DNA of 12,342 nt from an uncultured Clostridia bacterium (GTDB lineage Bacteria > Bacillota > Clostridia > Lachnospirales > Lachnospiraceae). The position numbers and the translations under genes are program-made. The notes below the pieces were generated by a model, which had not been told where the DNA came from, made no database searches, and saw nothing but the letters and a program-made list of their open reading frames with translations. The stretch lies in the NCBI GenBank assembly GCA_947304065.1, contig CAMZAI010000069.1, positions 1 to 12,342 on the forward strand. Direction: 5' to 3'. Below are positions 1 to 6,520 of the stretch, one piece after another; position 1 is the first letter of the stretch; each line of letters opens with the position of its first letter.

Positions 1-1376
1 AACTGCTGTGTCTGGTAATACTGTTCATTCGCGAAATAGTCGTTCGTGGTCTGCCATTTGCGGGCGTAGGTGTAGGAACCTCCCCACATTCCTGCGGTAT
101 CGATGCGGTACATGCTGTTGCCCCAGGCCCAGTCGAAGTCCCATACGGGGCCGAAGACTATCTTTGAATCGATGTCCTTGTACATGAAGAAGCTGTTCTT
201 CATGCAGTCCCAGTTGTCGGAAAACTCGCAGACCAGCATATTGTTGATGACCGAGTCGATATCGACAAAATCCGTATAGTGCATGCCGTCGTAAGCGGGT
301 GCGGAGAATTCGGCGGGAACATGGAAGGCGCCGGAGCGCTTGCCGCTGCTGCGGCTGTACCGGCCTTCGTCCGAATTCCGGTAGTGCGTGTCCGCCTCCC
401 TGTATACAAAATCGGTGGAATGCATCGCGTATTCCATGGCCTGGACATATTCGCGAAGGTAGCTTTCGAGTGCATCAAAATCCGATTCAGAATAATCGGG
501 AGAGGTAATGTAGAGCGGGAGTTTGTATGCGGTCTTCAGGTCTGCGCTGCCGTTGTGGTAAAAATCCATCTCGATCAGCGCTCCGCCGGTTGCGGAAGGC
601 ACATCGGAGAAATCGTAGTATTCGGCCAGATCGACCTTCCAGTAATCCCTTCCCGCGAGATTTCTCACCGTGGTCAGATAATAGGTTTTGTCGTTGTCTG
701 CCGCCCAGGCGTAATCCTTTTTGAGATCGTCGCGGATCCCCGCGCGGGCCTCTGCCTCCTGCTCTTTTGTAAATATCCCTTTTTCAAGGAAAGCGTCGGT
801 TACGGCGTCGGCCACGTCTTCTGCAAGATCCGACCAGTCGTAAATGTCCACGCGGGTTTTGCCGATGCGTACATGCTCGCAGAGTTCGTACACGCCCTTA
901 TAGGTGCCGTTGTAGTAAAGCTCGACGAGCCTTGAGGACATGCTGTCGAGCCCCAGGCGTGCCGCAAGCGTCTGCAGCGAAAGATTGCGGATGTTCGTGA
1001 GGTCGATCGCGTTGGCCAGGAGCACCCAGTGCCTGCTGCTTCCCATGCCGAGAAGATCGGATTTTTCACCGAGTTTGAGCCTGAAAGGTTTTTTTGAAAG
1101 AGAGGCGGTGGAATTGCCGCGCACATGAATATATGCGGTGCCGGAATAGAGCTCTTCCGAGGGGTGACCGGGAGCCGTAAGCTCCATTGTTATCTCAACA
1201 TAGTCGTCTCGCACATCGTTGTATGAAGTGTCGGAGGTAATATTGATGACCGGAAGCTCTGCCGTTTCGGCGTGAGCCTTTATATTTTCACGGAACGTAA
1301 GCACGGCAAAAAGGAAAGCAATTAAAAAGATTGCTCTCCGAACGTTCATATATCCCGGAAATGTGCGGTTTTTCAT
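1..1376 (-). CDS. CotH kinase family protein, exported (3' end outside window)
   Basis: The first 458 codons are present and the frame is open to the window edge, so the C-terminus is missing. CotH proteins are atypical kinase-fold enzymes; Bacillus CotH phosphorylates serines of spore-coat proteins, and non-spore homologues act outside the cell. Residues 1-36 form a signal peptide: Arg/Lys start, hydrophobic 15-28, AHA cleavage site near 34-36. Family motifs follow in order: RGNST 86-90 with Lys95/96, WVLLANAIDLTNIRN 117-131, YNGTYKGVYEL 155-165, FVDIDS 370-375, NWD 388-390 and GPVWDFDWAWGN 409-420. The conserved aspartates (390, 413/415) expected for catalysis and metal binding are present. 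I chose the ATG at 1376 because GGGAG lies about 15 bases upstream; an ATG at 1349 is a weaker alternative. It is divergent from a secreted phosphatase. Family call is firm; the substrate is unknown. Confidence 0.9.
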   Translation of the reverse strand, partial: MKNRTFPGYMNVRRAIFLIAFLFAVLTFRENIKAHAETAELPVINITSDTSYNDVRDDYVEITMELTAPGHPSEELYSGTAYIHVRGNSTASLSKKPFRLKLGEKSDLLGMGSSRHWVLLANAIDLTNIRNLSLQTLAARLGLDSMSSRLVELYYNGTYKGVYELCEHVRIGKTRVDIYDWSDLAEDVADAVTDAFLEKGIFTKEQEAEARAGIRDDLKKDYAWAADNDKTYYLTTVRNLAGRDYWKVDLAEYYDFSDVPSATGGALIEMDFYHNGSADLKTAYKLPLYITSPDYSESDFDALESYLREYVQAMEYAMHSTDFVYREADTHYRNSDEGRYSRSSGKRSGAFHVPAEFSAPAYDGMHYTDFVDIDSVINNMLVCEFSDNWDCMKNSFFMYKDIDSKIVFGPVWDFDWAWGNSMYRIDTAGMWGGSYTYARKWQTTNDYFANEQYYQTQQ

Positions 1377-1411
1377 AGATGCGCAGTCGTTCTCCCTTTG
1401 ATACTTTTGCC

Positions 1412-1440
1412 ATTATACTACTTTTTGGGAAAGTTCGAAA
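1412..1440 (-). promoter_or_regulatory. Promoter for the CotH-family gene
   Basis: A perfect TATAAT on the minus strand (1417 to 1412) lies about 35 bases before the ATG at 1376. The -35 candidate TTTCGA (1440-1435) matches consensus at only three of six positions, with a 17-base spacer. The -10 is convincing and the -35 weak. Seen by eye only. Confidence 0.45.
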
Positions 1441-1443
1441 GGT

Positions 1444-1472
1444 TTGCTATTATTGCCAAAAGAGTTTAGAAT
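1444..1472 (+). promoter_or_regulatory. Promoter for the phosphatase lipoprotein
   Basis: TTGCTA (1444-1449), a 17-base spacer and TAGAAT (1467-1472) precede the ATG at 1518. The -10 matches consensus at five of six positions and the -35 at four. It sits back to back with the CotH promoter in the 141-base divergent region, so one regulator could affect both genes. Confidence 0.45.
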
Positions 1473-1517
1473 AATAACCTGTCGGAAGTATGAAAAACAG
1501 ATCGGAAAGGTATTGAG

Positions 1518-2582
1518 ATGAATACGGAAAGCATAAAGAAAAAGAGAAATAATGCGGTAAAGGCCCTCATCGCCGCGGCAGTGGCCTTGCTCCTCTGCGC
1601 CTGCTCTGGCGGCGGCAACAAAGAGACCGTAAAGGACATACACACCCAGACTCAGCTGAATTACCTAAATGACGCCTACACGAACTTTACAAAGTATGCG
1701 AAAGGCACCGAAGAACTGAGTATCCCGCAGCCTGTGGGGCTGAAGTTCAAGGGCGTTTCTGCGCCTTATACCGTCTATATCTCTGAGAACGAAGACATGA
1801 GCGGTGCGCGGGAATACGCGTCGGATACTGAGACTGCAAATATCTATAATCTCAAGATCGATACGAAATACTATGTCCGGGCAGCTTCGGGCGATAAAAA
1901 GACCGATGTCACCTCATTCAGCACGGCCGATACCGCGCCGCGCAACCTCTATATCGACGGCGTGACCAACGCAAGGGATGTCGGCGGATGGAAGACTGCT
2001 TCGGGAGGAAGAGTAAAGCAGGGCGTCATGTTCAGGTCGGGGAAGTTCAATGCGGATGAATCGACTGATAAAGTCATTACCGATAAGGGGCTCGACGCCG
2101 TAAAAGAGCTCGGGATAAAGACAGAGATAGACCTTCGGACGACCGATGACGGTGAGAGCGGAAATCTCACCGAAAGTCCGCTCGGAAGCGATGTAAGATA
2201 TGTTTCGGTACCGCTGGTTTCGGGCGGAAATATCATATTGCTCAACAAAGACAAGCTTAAGGATCTGTTCGCCGTGCTCGGTAAAGAAGAGAATTACCCG
2301 CTCGTGTTCCACTGCAGCATAGGGACCGACCGCACGGGAATGGTCGCGTTCCTGATAAACGGTCTGCTCGGCGTGTCCGAAGAAGACCTGTTCCGTGATT
2401 TCCTGTTCTCGAATTTCGGGTACATCGGGAGTATGCGCACACAGTCGATAATACAGACCTACATGGATACCGTGGATCTTGCGGGCGGGGCAACGCTGTC
2501 CGAGAAGATTGAGAACTACCTGGTATCGGTCGGCGTAGCGGCGGAAGATATCGCTGTGGTACGCCGTATGATGACCGACTAA
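1518..2582 (+). CDS. Lipoprotein tyrosine-protein phosphatase (Y_phosphatase3-like) with N-terminal FN3-like domain
   Basis: A 354-residue exported lipoprotein. The basic start, hydrophobic 16-28 and lipobox LCA-Cys29 predict lipid anchoring on the outer face of the membrane. Residues about 70-137 resemble a fibronectin-III-like beta domain (VYISENEDMS, YYVRAASGD). The catalytic domain covers about 141-354: NARDVGGW 151-158, MFRSG 171-175, EIDLRT 203-208, and the P-loop HCSIGTDRTG 265-274 with nucleophile Cys266 and Arg272. This order matches the MptpB/LipA-type tyrosine-phosphatase family, members of which remove phosphate from phosphotyrosine, sometimes phosphoserine/threonine or phosphoinositides. 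All core residues are intact, so it is probably active; its substrate is unknown. The site GGAAAGG lies 7 bases before the ATG. The neighbouring exported CotH kinase suggests opposing activities (inference). It ends 8 bases from the convergent SRAP gene. Confidence 0.9.
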   Translation: MNTESIKKKRNNAVKALIAAAVALLLCACSGGGNKETVKDIHTQTQLNYLNDAYTNFTKYAKGTEELSIPQPVGLKFKGVSAPYTVYISENEDMSGAREYASDTETANIYNLKIDTKYYVRAASGDKKTDVTSFSTADTAPRNLYIDGVTNARDVGGWKTASGGRVKQGVMFRSGKFNADESTDKVITDKGLDAVKELGIKTEIDLRTTDDGESGNLTESPLGSDVRYVSVPLVSGGNIILLNKDKLKDLFAVLGKEENYPLVFHCSIGTDRTGMVAFLINGLLGVSEEDLFRDFLFSNFGYIGSMRTQSIIQTYMDTVDLAGGATLSEKIENYLVSVGVAAEDIAVVRRMMTD

Positions 2583-2590
2583 ATAAGACA

Positions 2591-3235
2591 TTAAACAAAA
2601 GAGCCCTGCTGCGGAGAAGCGGGGGTGAGCACCATATCTGTAAGTGCATAGGGCAGCAGTGTTTCGGGCGCGATGTCGGGACGGATCCATTCGTCTATCT
2701 TGTCCTCGGGAAGGATCAGGGGCATGCGGTCATGGATGCGCGCCACATTTTCGCCGGGCTCCCGCGTGATCACCGCAAATACGGGCAGATCGCGCTCAAA
2801 GGTGTACAGGCCGCACAGCCAGGTATGGTCGCAGCCTGCGGGGCGGATGCTGAATTTGTCGCCGGTTTTGGTCTTGCCGTCGCCGGCGGGTATATGCTCC
2901 CATTCAAAATACCACGAAGCCGGCACTATGCAGCGCCTGCGCTGCCAGGCTTCGCGAAACATCGGCTTTGTCGCGGCGGTCTCGACTCTTGCGTTGACCA
3001 CCGCGTTTTTGCTGTTCGGCATCGAAAATCCCCATTTCATCGGAAATGCGGACCGGTCACCGCTCCTGTTGGAAGCGATGACCGGTACAATGTCGGTAGG
3101 GCGCACTTCTCCCTCCGAAATGAGAGAGCGGCCCGATTCTTTTTCAAATTTTTCGCGCAGGGACGAAGCGAGCGTCTTCTGCAGGATCGCTTCAAGAGCG
3201 GGATCCTTGCTGCCTATATAGTATCTGTAACACAT
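2591..3235 (-). CDS. SRAP domain protein (YedK/HMCES family), abasic-site DNA crosslinker
   Basis: A 214-residue cytoplasmic protein starting MCYRYYIG. SRAP proteins use Cys2, exposed after Met removal, to form a stable thiazolidine crosslink with abasic sites in single-stranded DNA, shielding them from cleavage. The expected residues are visible: Cys2, NAR 81-83 (Asn81), Glu111 in WYFEW and His168 in IHDRMP, corresponding to the E. coli YedK catalytic set. I start at 3235 rather than the longer in-frame start at 3298 because Cys must be residue 2 and GGAG lies 8 bases upstream. The stop codon of the upstream EAL gene is one base away, so the two are probably translationally coupled as the last genes of the AraC-EAL-SRAP operon. 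This setting is unusual for a DNA-damage protein. No terminator was seen after it; it converges on the phosphatase gene. Confidence 0.93.
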   Translation of the reverse strand: MCYRYYIGSKDPALEAILQKTLASSLREKFEKESGRSLISEGEVRPTDIVPVIASNRSGDRSAFPMKWGFSMPNSKNAVVNARVETAATKPMFREAWQRRRCIVPASWYFEWEHIPAGDGKTKTGDKFSIRPAGCDHTWLCGLYTFERDLPVFAVITREPGENVARIHDRMPLILPEDKIDEWIRPDIAPETLLPYALTDMVLTPASPQQGSFV

Positions 3236-3236
3236 C

Positions 3237-4934
3237 TTATCTGCTCCGTGCTGATGATACGAGAGTGCCGTTTTTGGTCTTCTCGATAAGCTCCTCAATC
3301 GGGAGAGGCTTTGAGTAGAAAAAGCCCTGGAAGCTGTTGACTCCGTAATTGCGGATGATATTTCTCATGCCGTAAGTCTCGATGCCTTCCACGCATACGC
3401 CGGCGCCGAAGGTGCGGGCCAAATCCGTAAAGCTGTTCAGCAGGCGTCTCTCCCGCTCATCCTCTTCAATGTTCTGAACAAAGCTCCTGTCGATCTTTAT
3501 GACGTCGAAAGGAAGGTTCTTGATCAGACCGACCGATGAATAACCGGTTCCGAAATCGTCAAGCGCGATATGCACGCCGCCGGCACGGAGGGAAACGATA
3601 ACGTTCCGCAAAAGGTCCATGTCGAGGAGGCGGCAGCGCTCCGTGATCTCGAGGCAGAGCTGCTTCGGAGGGAAGCCGGTCTTGACGATGATGTTCCTGA
3701 CCGTATTGGCAAAGTCTGATTTTTCAAGCTGTGCGTAGGACAGATTGATATTGACCATCAGCTTGGGGAAATAGTTCATAAGCTTGCGCGCGTCCTGCAT
3801 GGCCGTCTCGAGGATCCATTCTCCCAGAGCAGGGAAAAGAGGGTCCTTTTCGAGGAAAGGAATGAACATGTCCGGCGGAACGTTGCCGTATTCGTCATCC
3901 TTCCAGCGGAGAAGGGCTTCGACGCCAATCAGCTGCTCTGTTCCCGCATCCACCACGGGCTGGTATACGAGATAGAAGCCGTGGTTGTCCTTTGCGATCG
4001 ATTCGCGGATGGCGTGAAGCTTCGCGAGTCTTTTTCTGTTGGCCTCGGTCAGTTCGCTGCGGAACGTGACAAGGTCGCCGTGTTTATTGAGTTTTGATTC
4101 TTCGTATGCGAAATTCAGACAGGAGTACACGGTCTGGTAGTCCACGTTAAAGTCTGTCAGAGAGAGCATACCCGCGTTCAGTTCGACTATGATCTCAAAA
4201 TCGTCGACCTTAACGCCCTGACGGAAATGCGCGCGGACATCCTCGTAGGATTCCGCCAGTTCCTGCTCGTTCTGCAGTGTGGAAATGATGGCAAAGCGCG
4301 ATCCGTCCAGACGGTATGTGCCGCCTCTGTTCGATACATTCTCCATGAGATAACGTCCGAACTGCTGAAGGATCTTGTTGCCGACCTGATATCCGTATAC
4401 TTCGTTGATCTCGGTCAACTTGCTGATACCGGCCAGGCCTATGCGGATCGGCGTTTTGTTGCGTATATGGCGCTCGAGATCGGCAAAGAAACCGTACTGG
4501 CTGCGCAGGCCGGTCAGAGTGTCGATATGACTGCGCCGGCTGTGATTGCGGATGGCGCCGCCGAAATATACGGGATTGCCGTCCTGATCGGGCAATACGA
4601 GCCCGCGGCAGGTACAGATATCATATTCGCCGTCGGGCCGCCGGACGCGGTAAAGCATATCGTGCCCGGCCATCGCTCCGGTGAATACGGCCTCCACTCC
4701 CTTGTGGTATGTAGGCCTGTCTTCGGGATGAACATATTCTTCCCAGATGTCTCCCGCACCGTACATATATTCGGAAGGAAGGTTGAAAGCTTCAACCAGT
4801 TCCTTTGACCAGCGTGAATAGTCGTAACGCATGTCACACAGGAATACGTAAGTATCTTCAGCTACGACGGAAAGCGCCTCGAACAGAGAGTCGAGCTGCT
4901 TTGCGGCTTCTTCCGTGATCTTTTTCCGGTCCAT
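3237..4934 (-). CDS. PAS - degenerate GGDEF - EAL protein, likely c-di-GMP phosphodiesterase
   Basis: A 565-residue soluble protein with no membrane segment. Residues about 15-130 form a PAS_3-type sensor domain (YVHPEDRPTYHKGV, YRVRRPDGEYD). Residues about 136-292 form a GGDEF domain whose active-site motif is replaced by RLDGSRF (208-214), so it should not make c-di-GMP and may serve as a regulatory nucleotide-binding module. Residues about 303-555 form an EAL domain with its expected catalytic and metal residues: EALLRW (Glu339), NLS (Asn397), LEITE (Glu429), DDFGTGYSS (Asp459/460), KIDRSF (Lys480), EGIE (Glu516) and Gln536. It should therefore hydrolyse c-di-GMP to pGpG. AGGAGGT lies 6 bases before the ATG and overlaps the AraC stop codon. 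Position in the AraC operon suggests transcriptional as well as PAS-mediated control. Confidence 0.93.
   Translation of the reverse strand: MDRKKITEEAAKQLDSLFEALSVVAEDTYVFLCDMRYDYSRWSKELVEAFNLPSEYMYGAGDIWEEYVHPEDRPTYHKGVEAVFTGAMAGHDMLYRVRRPDGEYDICTCRGLVLPDQDGNPVYFGGAIRNHSRRSHIDTLTGLRSQYGFFADLERHIRNKTPIRIGLAGISKLTEINEVYGYQVGNKILQQFGRYLMENVSNRGGTYRLDGSRFAIISTLQNEQELAESYEDVRAHFRQGVKVDDFEIIVELNAGMLSLTDFNVDYQTVYSCLNFAYEESKLNKHGDLVTFRSELTEANRKRLAKLHAIRESIAKDNHGFYLVYQPVVDAGTEQLIGVEALLRWKDDEYGNVPPDMFIPFLEKDPLFPALGEWILETAMQDARKLMNYFPKLMVNINLSYAQLEKSDFANTVRNIIVKTGFPPKQLCLEITERCRLLDMDLLRNVIVSLRAGGVHIALDDFGTGYSSVGLIKNLPFDVIKIDRSFVQNIEEDERERRLLNSFTDLARTFGAGVCVEGIETYGMRNIIRNYGVNSFQGFFYSKPLPIEELIEKTKNGTLVSSARSR
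3244..3247 (-). promoter_or_regulatory. Ribosome site deciding the SRAP start
   Basis: GGAG on the minus strand lies 8 bases before the ATG at 3235 and inside the 3' end of the EAL gene. It supports the start that places Cys at residue 2. Confidence 0.6.
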
Positions 4935-4940
4935 CCTTTG

Positions 4941-4947
4941 ACCTCCT
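4941..4947 (-). promoter_or_regulatory. Strong ribosome site overlapping the AraC stop codon
   Basis: AGGAGGT on the minus strand overlaps the TAG stop (4948-4946) of the AraC-type gene and sits 6 bases from the EAL gene start. This supports a shared transcript and possible coupling. Confidence 0.7.
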
Positions 4948-5791
4948 AACGATATAGTTTTCTGTAGTCTCTCGGTGAGTATCCGGTGATGTCGCGAAAG
5001 ACCTTATTGAAGGTGGTCGTCGACTGAAAACCGGATAAAAAGGCACATTCGGTGATCGAAAGGCGCTCGTCGAGCAAAAGCGACGCGACCTTCTTTACCC
5101 TGATCCTTGCCAGATAAGTGGGGAAGGATATGTGCATGTATTGTTTAAAAAGCTTCGAAAAGTAGAAGTTGCTGAGACCCAGATGCTTTGCAACCTCTGC
5201 CTGTTTTAAATCTTCGGATGAATTCTCGATGATATAGCTGCAGGCGGTATGTATGTAATTCCAGCCGGAGCCGGATCTGTCTCCTGCGGCCGAGTCCTTT
5301 TTGGCCAGGGACATGACATGCTCTCCCACTTTTAAGAGTATGTCATATATACACAGTTTACATCTTGTTTCTGAAAGTGCATCGGAAGAATCATAGATTT
5401 TCTTTATATCCCAAATTTTGGCTTTTATGAAATCCGTGAGTTCGGGGTGATCTTTGGCATATATTGCCCTGCATTCGTAGAGGAATCGGGAGATCGAGAC
5501 CAGGTCGAGATTGTTCTCGATGATCACCGACGGGAACTGGATGAAAAGCGCTCCGCCGCGCGGTATCTTCACGGTTTCGTGGATCTGCTGCGGCCATACC
5601 AAAAGGACATCCCCTGCGTTCAGTTCATAGAGGGTGTCGCTTACGCGGTATTGGCATCCGTCCTTTAGTATCAGCGTGAATTCCGCTGCGTTGTGCCAGT
5701 GCAGGGGAAAGGACTCGGGAATTTCCGAACCGGTCACGGAAATGGTTGAAAGCGGATGAAAATGTATACGTTCTTTGACTGCTCTTTCCAT
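4946..5791 (-). CDS. AraC-family transcriptional regulator with N-terminal cupin domain
   Basis: A 281-residue DNA-binding regulator from the ATG at 5791. The N-terminal half (about 30-95) has a cupin-like ligand domain: FPLHWHNAAEFTLIL, then LNAGDVLLVWPQQIHE, typical of sugar-responsive AraC proteins. Residues about 180-281 hold the two helix-turn-helix units (AEVAKHLGLSNFYFSKLFKQ; SITECAFLSGFQSTTTFNKVF) and the GYSPRDYRK ending. It is first in an operon with the EAL and SRAP genes, 11 bases before the next, so it may control that operon. The start is uncertain: there is no Shine-Dalgarno before 5791, and the consensus -10 places transcription start exactly on this ATG, suggesting leaderless translation. 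An in-frame TTG at 5818 would lie inside that promoter and is less likely. Family call is firm; the ligand is unknown. Confidence 0.92.
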   Translation of the reverse strand: MERAVKERIHFHPLSTISVTGSEIPESFPLHWHNAAEFTLILKDGCQYRVSDTLYELNAGDVLLVWPQQIHETVKIPRGGALFIQFPSVIIENNLDLVSISRFLYECRAIYAKDHPELTDFIKAKIWDIKKIYDSSDALSETRCKLCIYDILLKVGEHVMSLAKKDSAAGDRSGSGWNYIHTACSYIIENSSEDLKQAEVAKHLGLSNFYFSKLFKQYMHISFPTYLARIRVKKVASLLLDERLSITECAFLSGFQSTTTFNKVFRDITGYSPRDYRKLYR

Positions 5792-5797
5792 ACCCAC

Positions 5798-5828
5798 ATT
5801 ATAACAAAAAACGGGCAAAAAAAGTCAA
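5798..5828 (-). promoter_or_regulatory. Promoter of the AraC-EAL-SRAP operon, possibly leaderless
   Basis: On the minus strand TTGACT (5828-5823) is followed after 19 bases by an extended -10, TGTTATAAT (5806-5798). Exactly six bases separate it from the ATG at 5791, so the expected +1 is the A of the start codon. A second TATAAT lies farther upstream (5861-5856) with a poor -35; it would give a leader of about 58 bases, still without a ribosome site. Confidence 0.6.
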
Positions 5829-5888
5829 TAAAAAAATATAAATATTCGCCGGCGGATTATAAAATGGTACTCCAAAAAACTTAAGCCC

Positions 5889-5917
5889 TTGCATTACGGA
5901 ACACAGAGTGCTATCAT
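5889..5917 (+). promoter_or_regulatory. Promoter for the 67-residue protein
   Basis: TTGCAT (5889-5894), a 17-base spacer and extended -10 TGC-TATCAT (5909-5917). The -35 is weak (three of six), but TGn plus five of six at -10 is good. The leader would be about 70 bases. It contains TACCT (5920-5924) facing AGGTA (5936-5940), a possible small hairpin. Confidence 0.5.
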
Positions 5918-5995
5918 CTTACCTAAGGTTTGGGAAGGTATTCTTTTGTTCTGTGGTGTTCGGGGTTAAAAAGGACAAAAGGAGAGTAGTGTTTT

Positions 5996-6199
5996 ATGAA
6001 GATCAAGTGGACAAACAGATTCAGCGGCGAGCAGGGTTATGTCAGAGAGATCAAGCCTGACCATTTCATCAACACCTACGACAAAGCGGAAAGCGAGAAT
6101 TTCAAGAGTAGGCGTGAGGCGGAGAAAGCTGTTGCACAGCTTTGCGACTGCGGTGAAGGCGTTAACAACGAGTTTGAGATCGTGACAAACAAAGACTGA
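5996..6199 (+). CDS. Small conserved-looking protein of unknown function (67 aa)
   Basis: I do not recognise a family. The 67-residue product is hydrophilic and cytoplasmic-looking: no signal peptide, no membrane segment, two cysteines close together (CDC, 50-52). It reads as a small folded alpha/beta domain: an N-terminal stretch MKIKWTNRFSGEQGYV, a charged amphipathic helix about 36-50 (SRREAEKAVAQL), then a C-terminal strand NEFEIVTNK. AGGAG at 5980-5984 lies 11 bases before the ATG, a long but usable spacing. The gene has its own extended -10 promoter and a strong terminator just after its TGATAA double stop, so it is a single-gene unit. That arrangement makes a real gene much more likely than chance. 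It is divergent from the AraC operon. Confidence 0.75.
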   Translation: MKIKWTNRFSGEQGYVREIKPDHFINTYDKAESENFKSRREAEKAVAQLCDCGEGVNNEFEIVTNKD

Positions 6200-6217
6200 T
6201 AATTGCTGTAAAATGTG

Positions 6218-6256
6218 AGAGGATACGGCTCCGGATGGGGACGTATCCTCTTTTTT
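6218..6256 (+). terminator. Rho-independent terminator after the 67-aa gene
   Basis: AGAGGATACG (6218-6227) and CGTATCCTCT (6242-6251) form a perfect 10-bp stem with a 14-base loop, followed by a six-T run (6251-6256). It starts 19 bases after the stop codon. Confidence 0.92.
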
Positions 6257-6271
6257 GTGCGATAAGCGAAT

Positions 6272-6377
6272 GCCCTCAGCCGGCGAAGCCGTGCCGGACG
6301 GTGAAGGCACGATGCAAGCCGAAGGCTTGGGATCGGGCCTTTACGGACGGCAGGAGCACGAAGTGCGTGCTGAGGGC
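6272..6377. repeat. Nested multi-hairpin element with GAA triloops (possible structured RNA or palindromic repeat)
   Basis: GCCCTCAGC (6272-6280) and GCTGAGGGC (6369-6377) form a perfect 9-bp outer stem. Inside lie CGGC-GAA-GCCG (6281-6291), CAAGCC-GAA-GGCTTG (6315-6329) and GCAC-GAA-GTGC (6356-6366), all closing C(GAA)G triloops, plus GTGCC (6291-6295) facing GGCAC (6306-6310). No convincing reading frame covers it, and it lies after a terminator. The repeated loop sequence and enclosing stem argue for a real folded element. It could be a small RNA, a REP/BIME-like extragenic palindrome, or a remnant of a mobile sequence. Strand is undecided; the GAA loops read on the plus strand. Confidence 0.6.
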
Positions 6378-6449
6378 TGAGTGAACGTTCATCGAGCGGA
6401 CTTGTACGCGAGATGTCCTTAAAAAATCGGCAAACCCCTGTTTTTTCCC

Positions 6450-6478
6450 TTGAATATGGATACAATAAGATATATAAT
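6450..6478 (+). promoter_or_regulatory. Promoter of the PII-like/antiporter operon
   Basis: TTGAAT (6450-6455), exactly 17 bases, then consensus TATAAT (6473-6478). It predicts a start near 6485 and an untranslated leader of about 100 bases. Confidence 0.75.
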
Positions 6479-6520
6479 CACCCGAAGTATAAATATTAAT
6501 AAGAACTGTTTACTGCGCAA

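Noticed and set aside
279..935. 218-codon plus-strand frame opposite CotH
   Set aside because: The minus strand encodes an unbroken CotH domain with all motifs; the plus frame shows no ribosome site or recognisable domain.
2583..2590. Bidirectional terminator between the convergent phosphatase and SRAP genes
   Set aside because: Only 8 bases separate the stops and no inverted repeat with T-runs spans them.
3236..3298. Longer start for the SRAP protein adding 21 residues
   Set aside because: SRAP catalysis requires Cys at residue 2; the internal ATG at 3235 gives exactly that and has its own GGAG.
5792..5818. TTG start for the AraC protein adding nine residues
   Set aside because: This stretch contains the extended -10 element and has no ribosome site; the added residues do not look like part of the cupin domain.
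6420..6446. A-run facing T-run (about 6421-6446) as a terminator
   Set aside because: Only A-T pairs with a long GC-containing loop; no stable GC stem before the T-run.
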